Of a DNA stretch of 9,224 bases, positions 5,823 through 9,224 are shown piece by piece. The notes below the pieces were generated by a model. The model was not told the origin of the DNA, ran no database searches, and was given only the letters and a program-made list of their open reading frames with translations. The position numbers and the translations under genes were made by a program. Each line of letters begins with the position of its first letter. Position 1 is the stretch's first letter. This stretch comes from Candidatus Desantisiibacteriota bacterium (lineage in GTDB: Bacteria > JACRDZ01), in NCBI GenBank assembly GCA_016209155.1, contig JACQWU010000106.1:1-9224 (forward strand), in the 5' to 3' direction.

Positions 5823-7302
5823 ATGAAAAATTTTCATAAAAGCTATCTGGTTTTTTTATTTCTTTTACTGATTTCCTTTTTTTTGAAAGTAAAACCAATA
5901 AGCTGTTTAAGCCGTATTAAAATAGGAGATACAGTATCTGATTTTACGGCTTTAGATCTTAATAATAATAAAGTACAATTCAGTTATTATCTAAATAATA
6001 AAGATAATAAATTAATCACTCTTCTTTTTTGGAATGTACAGCCTGATTCCACATTACGGAAGTATTAAGAAGAAGAAATGGTTATCATGCAGAAAGTTTA
6101 TAACTGGTATCATGCATATGGATTTGAAAATGAAAGAAGCATTGAAAAAACTTAATATTACTTTTCCTGTTCTTATTGATAATGGATTGAAAATATATAA
6201 TAAATTTGGAGTATCCGCTTTCCCGAGTTTTATTTTAATAGATGTTAATAAAATATCAAGATATCAACTCCCGGGTTATGCTCCTCAATCTGCGGATAAA
6301 ATTATTAAACATGAAGTGGAAAATCTACTTGCCTTAACAAATGATCAAAAAGTTATTGAGAATAAACCTATTTATACTTTTGAAAAAGAAGATGTGGGGC
6401 AATTTAGAACAAAATTTATCAGTGAAAAGCTATGGGGTGAAAAATTAGTTTTGAATTTTTATGGCAGGGCAGGGGAAACAGGGCTTAATAATCCAACTTC
6501 TTTTGCTATAGGAGAAAATGGAAATATATATATTGTAGATTCATTAAATGGAATAATAAATGTATATGATATGAATGGTAAATTTCTTTTTAATTTTGGC
6601 CAGGAGGGTTTTGCAGGGGAGAATCTCGCTTTACCATGGGGTATTGAAATTGATTACAAAGGAAGAGTTTACATTACTGATATCGGTAAAAATCTTATAT
6701 TTATATATACTCCTGAAGGTAAATTTATGCTGAAATTCGGCGGTACAGGCAGTAATGATGGACAATTTAATATGCCATTTGATATTGCAATAGACAGAAA
6801 CAAGAATATTTATATTGCTGATTCCAAAAACGATCGTATCCAAATTATTAATGGAAGTTTCAAAAAGAAAATAGGCAGCTCAGGAAGCAGAGACGGAGAA
6901 TTTTCGCTTCCAACAGCAATTGCTCTTTCTAATGATGAACAACTGATATATATATTGGATACTAATAATTGCAGGGTGCAGATTTTTGATAAAAAAGGAA
7001 ATTTTGTAAGTAAATTTGGAAGACCTGGTTCTAAACAGGGAGAATTTAATCATCCTGAGGGTATTTCAGTTGATATAGACGGGAAAATTTTTATAAGTGA
7101 TACACTTAACAATCGAATCCAGATTTTTGATAAAAATGGAAAATTTCTCGGGATGTTCGGGCATTATGGTTCAGATGAAGGAGATCTTAATTCTCCCGGG
7201 AAAAGTTTTATTGACATAAAAGGGAGATTTTATGTTGTTGATAGAAAAAACAATCGAATTCAAGGCTTTAGCATAAAATATATAAAAACCTTTTTATTAT
7301 GA
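5823..7302 (+). pseudogene. Secreted thioredoxin-like/NHL six-bladed propeller protein, disrupted
   Basis: The ATG at 5823 follows TGGAGA at 5812-5817, a better start than the ATG at 5811, which overlaps that site. A signal peptide (MKNFHKSYLVFLFLLLISFF, ending near PISC) leads into the first half of a TlpA/peroxiredoxin-like fold: IKIGDTVSDFTALDLNNNKV, then LITLLFWNVQPDS. This has no CXXC, so it is probably not a redox enzyme. A TAA at 6066-6068 ends this frame, although the codons after it (EEEMVIMQKVYNWYHAYGFE, 6069-6128) read like the next helix of the fold. From about 6130 another frame carries the rest (ALKKLNITFPVLID, YNKFGVSAFPSFILIDV) and then six NHL repeats at about 6487-7280 with IYIVDS, VYITDI, IYIADS, IYILDT, IFISDT and FYVVDR cores, enough for a complete six-bladed propeller. 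NHL propellers usually bind partners outside the cytoplasm. At least two lesions lie in the thioredoxin half. A shorter NHL product from an internal start is possible, but I see no good binding site for one. Confidence 0.8.
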
Positions 7303-8432
7303 ATACACTAAGTCCAAATTTATCTTTAAAAATTTTCAACCTGAAAGTTTCTCAAGCGGTAAAATTGCTTGACAAACCTCTTGTGCTATTTAATCTTGAT
7401 GGAACCAATAAAAATTATAAAATGTTTACTCAAATTGCAGATCATGCGGCTCCCGCAGTATTAATTTTATTCCCGGATAAAAAAATTCATGTTATTGTAT
7501 CCAGTCTCGAAACATCTATGCTGAAAAATTTTAATAAAAACTTAAAAGTACATTCTTATAATTCCAATAAAAATTTTTTCGAATTATTAAATGACATAAT
7601 CTCAGTTAAAAACAAAAAAGATATTTATGTTGAAACATCTGAAAACTATCACTCTCTTGATATTTTGACTCATGGATTTTACAATAAATTAAAAAAACAA
7701 TTTAACCTTTTTTCAGCAGAAGCTGTTCTATGGGAATTAAGAACTATTAAAACGGAAGAAGAAATATTATTGCTTAAAAAAGCCATTTATTTTACAATGA
7801 AAATTTTCGAGAATTTAAATCCATCTATTCATGAAGGTATAAGTGAAGATGAAATAATGAGAAAAATTAACCATATGCTTATTGATTATAAGCTTGAACT
7901 TTCATTTAAACCACTTATCGCTTCAGGCAGAAGAGCGGCATCCCCGCATCCTGTCCGCTGCACAGGAAGAAAATTAAAAAAAAATGATTTATTAATTTTA
8001 GATTTAGGTGTATATTATTATTGCTATACTTCAGATATTACTCGAACTTATAAAATAGGCGGAGATATTAAGAAAGAAAAATTTTTTGCCGTAAATAATG
8101 AGATGGAAAATATTTTGCTGTCTGTTAAGCTTTCAGATATAACACCATCAGAACTTGCGCTAAAAATGGATGATGTTGCTAAAAAAAATAATGTGTTTAA
8201 TCTGCAAAAACACGGTTATGGACACGGGATTGGTGTTGATGTCCATGATGTTTATCCTTCAATTTCATCCATACAGAAAAAAACTAATACTGCAAAGCAA
8301 AGAAAATTTTCTAATAATATGGTTTTTGCTTTTGAACCCGGATTTTATACTCCGTCAAAAAGTTTTAGAATTGAAAATAATTATGCTGTAAAAAACGGAT
8401 ATGCGGTTAAATTAGGCTCACTTCTTGAGTAA
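7299..8432 (+). CDS. M24-family metallopeptidase (Xaa-Pro aminopeptidase/dipeptidase type)
   Basis: This 377-residue cytoplasmic protein has a creatinase-type N-terminal domain (about 20-140) and a pita-bread catalytic domain (about 155-375). The five metal ligands of the two-metal site are visible: D235 in LILDLG, D246 in SDITRT, H309 in HGYGHGIG, E346 in FEPGFY and E359 in RIENNYAV. H217 (SPHPVRC) and H316 (VHD) match the family's substrate-binding histidines. Such enzymes remove N-terminal residues in front of proline or split Xaa-Pro dipeptides; pepP-like and pepQ-like types cannot be told apart here. The ATG at 7299 overlaps the stop of the NHL frame (ATGA, 7299-7302) and has no clear ribosome binding site, so translation probably depends on ribosomes finishing the upstream gene, which is disrupted in this sequence. 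The frame itself is complete. Confidence 0.92.
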   Translation: MNTLSPNLSLKIFNLKVSQAVKLLDKPLVLFNLDGTNKNYKMFTQIADHAAPAVLILFPDKKIHVIVSSLETSMLKNFNKNLKVHSYNSNKNFFELLNDIISVKNKKDIYVETSENYHSLDILTHGFYNKLKKQFNLFSAEAVLWELRTIKTEEEILLLKKAIYFTMKIFENLNPSIHEGISEDEIMRKINHMLIDYKLELSFKPLIASGRRAASPHPVRCTGRKLKKNDLLILDLGVYYYCYTSDITRTYKIGGDIKKEKFFAVNNEMENILLSVKLSDITPSELALKMDDVAKKNNVFNLQKHGYGHGIGVDVHDVYPSISSIQKKTNTAKQRKFSNNMVFAFEPGFYTPSKSFRIENNYAVKNGYAVKLGSLLE

Positions 8433-8437
8433 CCGCA

Positions 8438-8490
8438 AAATAAATTAAAATTTAAAAATTAAAATGCAAAATAACAAATTAAAATTTTAA
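8438..8490. repeat. A/T-rich short tandem-like repeat tract
   Basis: The tract repeats AAATTAAAATTT-like units (8442-8453, a related AAAAATTAAAATG just after, and again 8476-8488), giving a degenerate periodic run with partial self-complementarity. It fills the gap between the peptidase gene and the last gene. No reading frame or promoter with both hexamers was seen in it. Confidence 0.5.
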
Positions 8491-8501
8491 ATCGAAATAT
8501 T

Positions 8502-8527
8502 CCACGAGGTTCTACCTCGGGGTTTTC
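8502..8527 (+). terminator. GC hairpin followed by TTTT, possible terminator or leader hairpin
   Basis: CGAGGT (8505-8510), loop TCT and ACCTCG (8514-8519) make a perfect 6-bp stem, extended past one mismatch by CC/GG (8502-8503 with 8521-8522) and followed by TTTTC. It could end the lepB-NHL-peptidase transcript. However, only 23 bases separate it from the next ATG, which leaves no room for a new promoter behind it. It may instead be a leader hairpin or a dispersed repeat element. Confidence 0.4.
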
Positions 8528-8549
8528 TGTTACGAAGCAGGGGAAATTT

Positions 8550-9224
8550 ATGAAAAAAATATATTTAGTATTATTAATAATTATACCCGCATTTTTTTTA
8601 TCTGTTTCAGTTAACGCAAAAGAACATAAAATTAAATTAAATATAAGCTATGATACATCAAAATATTATTATGATTCTCCGGATTTTGATATTATTAATA
8701 TAAATATATCATCCTTAAAAAATTTTAAACGTTTTGAAATAGCACCAATTTTAGCCTCCCGTTCAGGTATGGAATTAAATTTAATAATAAGCACTGAAAC
8801 ATCAGAAATACTTTTACTTAAGGAAGAAGCACATCAAAATAAAGAAATAAGAAAAATTTTTTTTAAAAATTTTTCTTATTTAACTTTTAAATACTTCCAG
8901 GGTAAAAAAATCCCTGATTATAAAATTTCAAAAAATACATCATCATATATTTATGATGGTGAAAAAACTCCTCAATCTTTCAGCTTTGGAGTAAAAAATA
9001 AAAATAACTGGGGTCAGCATGATAAATCATTCGGACCGGGTCTTGCAAGTGGAATTGGTCTTGTATATGAAAACCAGGTGCATCTGTATCATTCCGGATC
9101 TCTAAATTACGGATATCATGATGATGACCTGCATTTTTATTTTGAAATAGAACCTTTATGGGAAAATGAATTTTTAGTCGCAGCCATAAATTACAATACT
9201 TATTTTCATCAATTTGGACTAAGA
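8550..9224 (+). CDS. Secreted protein of unknown function, partial (runs off the right edge)
   Basis: The frame opens at ATG 8550 after AGGGGA (8539-8544, 5-base spacing) and stays open for 225 codons to the end of the window, so the C-terminus is missing. It begins with a clear Sec signal peptide: MKK, a hydrophobic core (YLVLLIIIPAFFLSVSV) and a likely cut after VNA. The mature part is rich in Asn, Lys, Tyr and Ile, with alternating hydrophobic and polar residues that suggest beta structure (IKLNISYD, FDIINININI-like runs, SFGVKNKNNW, GLASGIGLVYENQVHLYHSG, LHFYFEIEPLW). It has no cysteine, no haem motif and no recognisable catalytic motif. It could be periplasmic or part of an outer-membrane or surface beta protein; I do not recognise the family. 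It sits on the same strand as lepB and the peptidase, 117 bases behind the latter. Confidence 0.8.
   Translation, partial: MKKIYLVLLIIIPAFFLSVSVNAKEHKIKLNISYDTSKYYYDSPDFDIININISSLKNFKRFEIAPILASRSGMELNLIISTETSEILLLKEEAHQNKEIRKIFFKNFSYLTFKYFQGKKIPDYKISKNTSSYIYDGEKTPQSFSFGVKNKNNWGQHDKSFGPGLASGIGLVYENQVHLYHSGSLNYGYHDDDLHFYFEIEPLWENEFLVAAINYNTYFHQFGLR

Noticed and set aside
6066-6068. Recoded stop codon (unusual amino acid) in the thioredoxin-NHL gene
   Set aside because: The stop is TAA, not the TGA or TAG used for selenocysteine or pyrrolysine, and the reading frame is broken again a few dozen bases on.

Overview
The window is an AT-rich bacterial segment with strong Shine-Dalgarno sites, tight gene packing and family signatures typical of anaerobic Gram-negative bacteria: pyruvate:ferredoxin oxidoreductase, the MglA/MglB polarity switch, a multihaem c-type cytochrome fragment and an NHL-propeller secreted protein. 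The MglA, roadblock and signal peptidase sequences resemble those of Desulfobacterota-like or neighbouring lineages. This is a judgement from remembered family patterns, and the exact taxon cannot be named from the sequence.

Layout. (1) Positions 1-497, + strand: the decayed 3' end of a multihaem cytochrome c, followed with overlap by a 48-residue single-span membrane protein. (2) Positions 518-4850, - strand: one operon read right to left, porC-porD-porA-porB-roadblock(mglB)-mglA, starting from a good promoter at 4957-4929. It encodes the four subunits of 2-oxoacid (probably pyruvate):ferredoxin oxidoreductase and then a polarity GTPase with its partner. (3) Positions 4851-5068: the divergent intergenic region, with back-to-back sigma70-like promoters. 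(4) Positions 5069-8432, + strand: lepB (signal peptidase I), a secreted thioredoxin-like/NHL six-bladed propeller gene (broken), and an M24 Xaa-Pro-type metallopeptidase whose start overlaps the end of the NHL gene. (5) Positions 8433-8549: an A/T-rich repeat tract and a GC hairpin. (6) From 8550 to the right edge: the first 225 residues of an unrecognised secreted protein.

The most striking thing is that three genes are broken while their neighbours are intact. porA has lost an internal piece of roughly 45 codons with a change of frame. The thioredoxin half of the NHL gene carries an in-frame stop and a frame change. The cytochrome is open only for its last 87 codons and seems to have a one-base slip in a run of seven A. 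This may be real gene decay, strain heterogeneity collapsed by assembly, or sequencing/assembly error. The porA lesion is too large for a simple base-calling error.

I did not find a convincing new defence or mobile system. The leads most worth following are the por-mglBA co-operon, the porA deletion junction, the hidden cytochrome with its small membrane partner, and the purine-rich hairpin between porA and porB.
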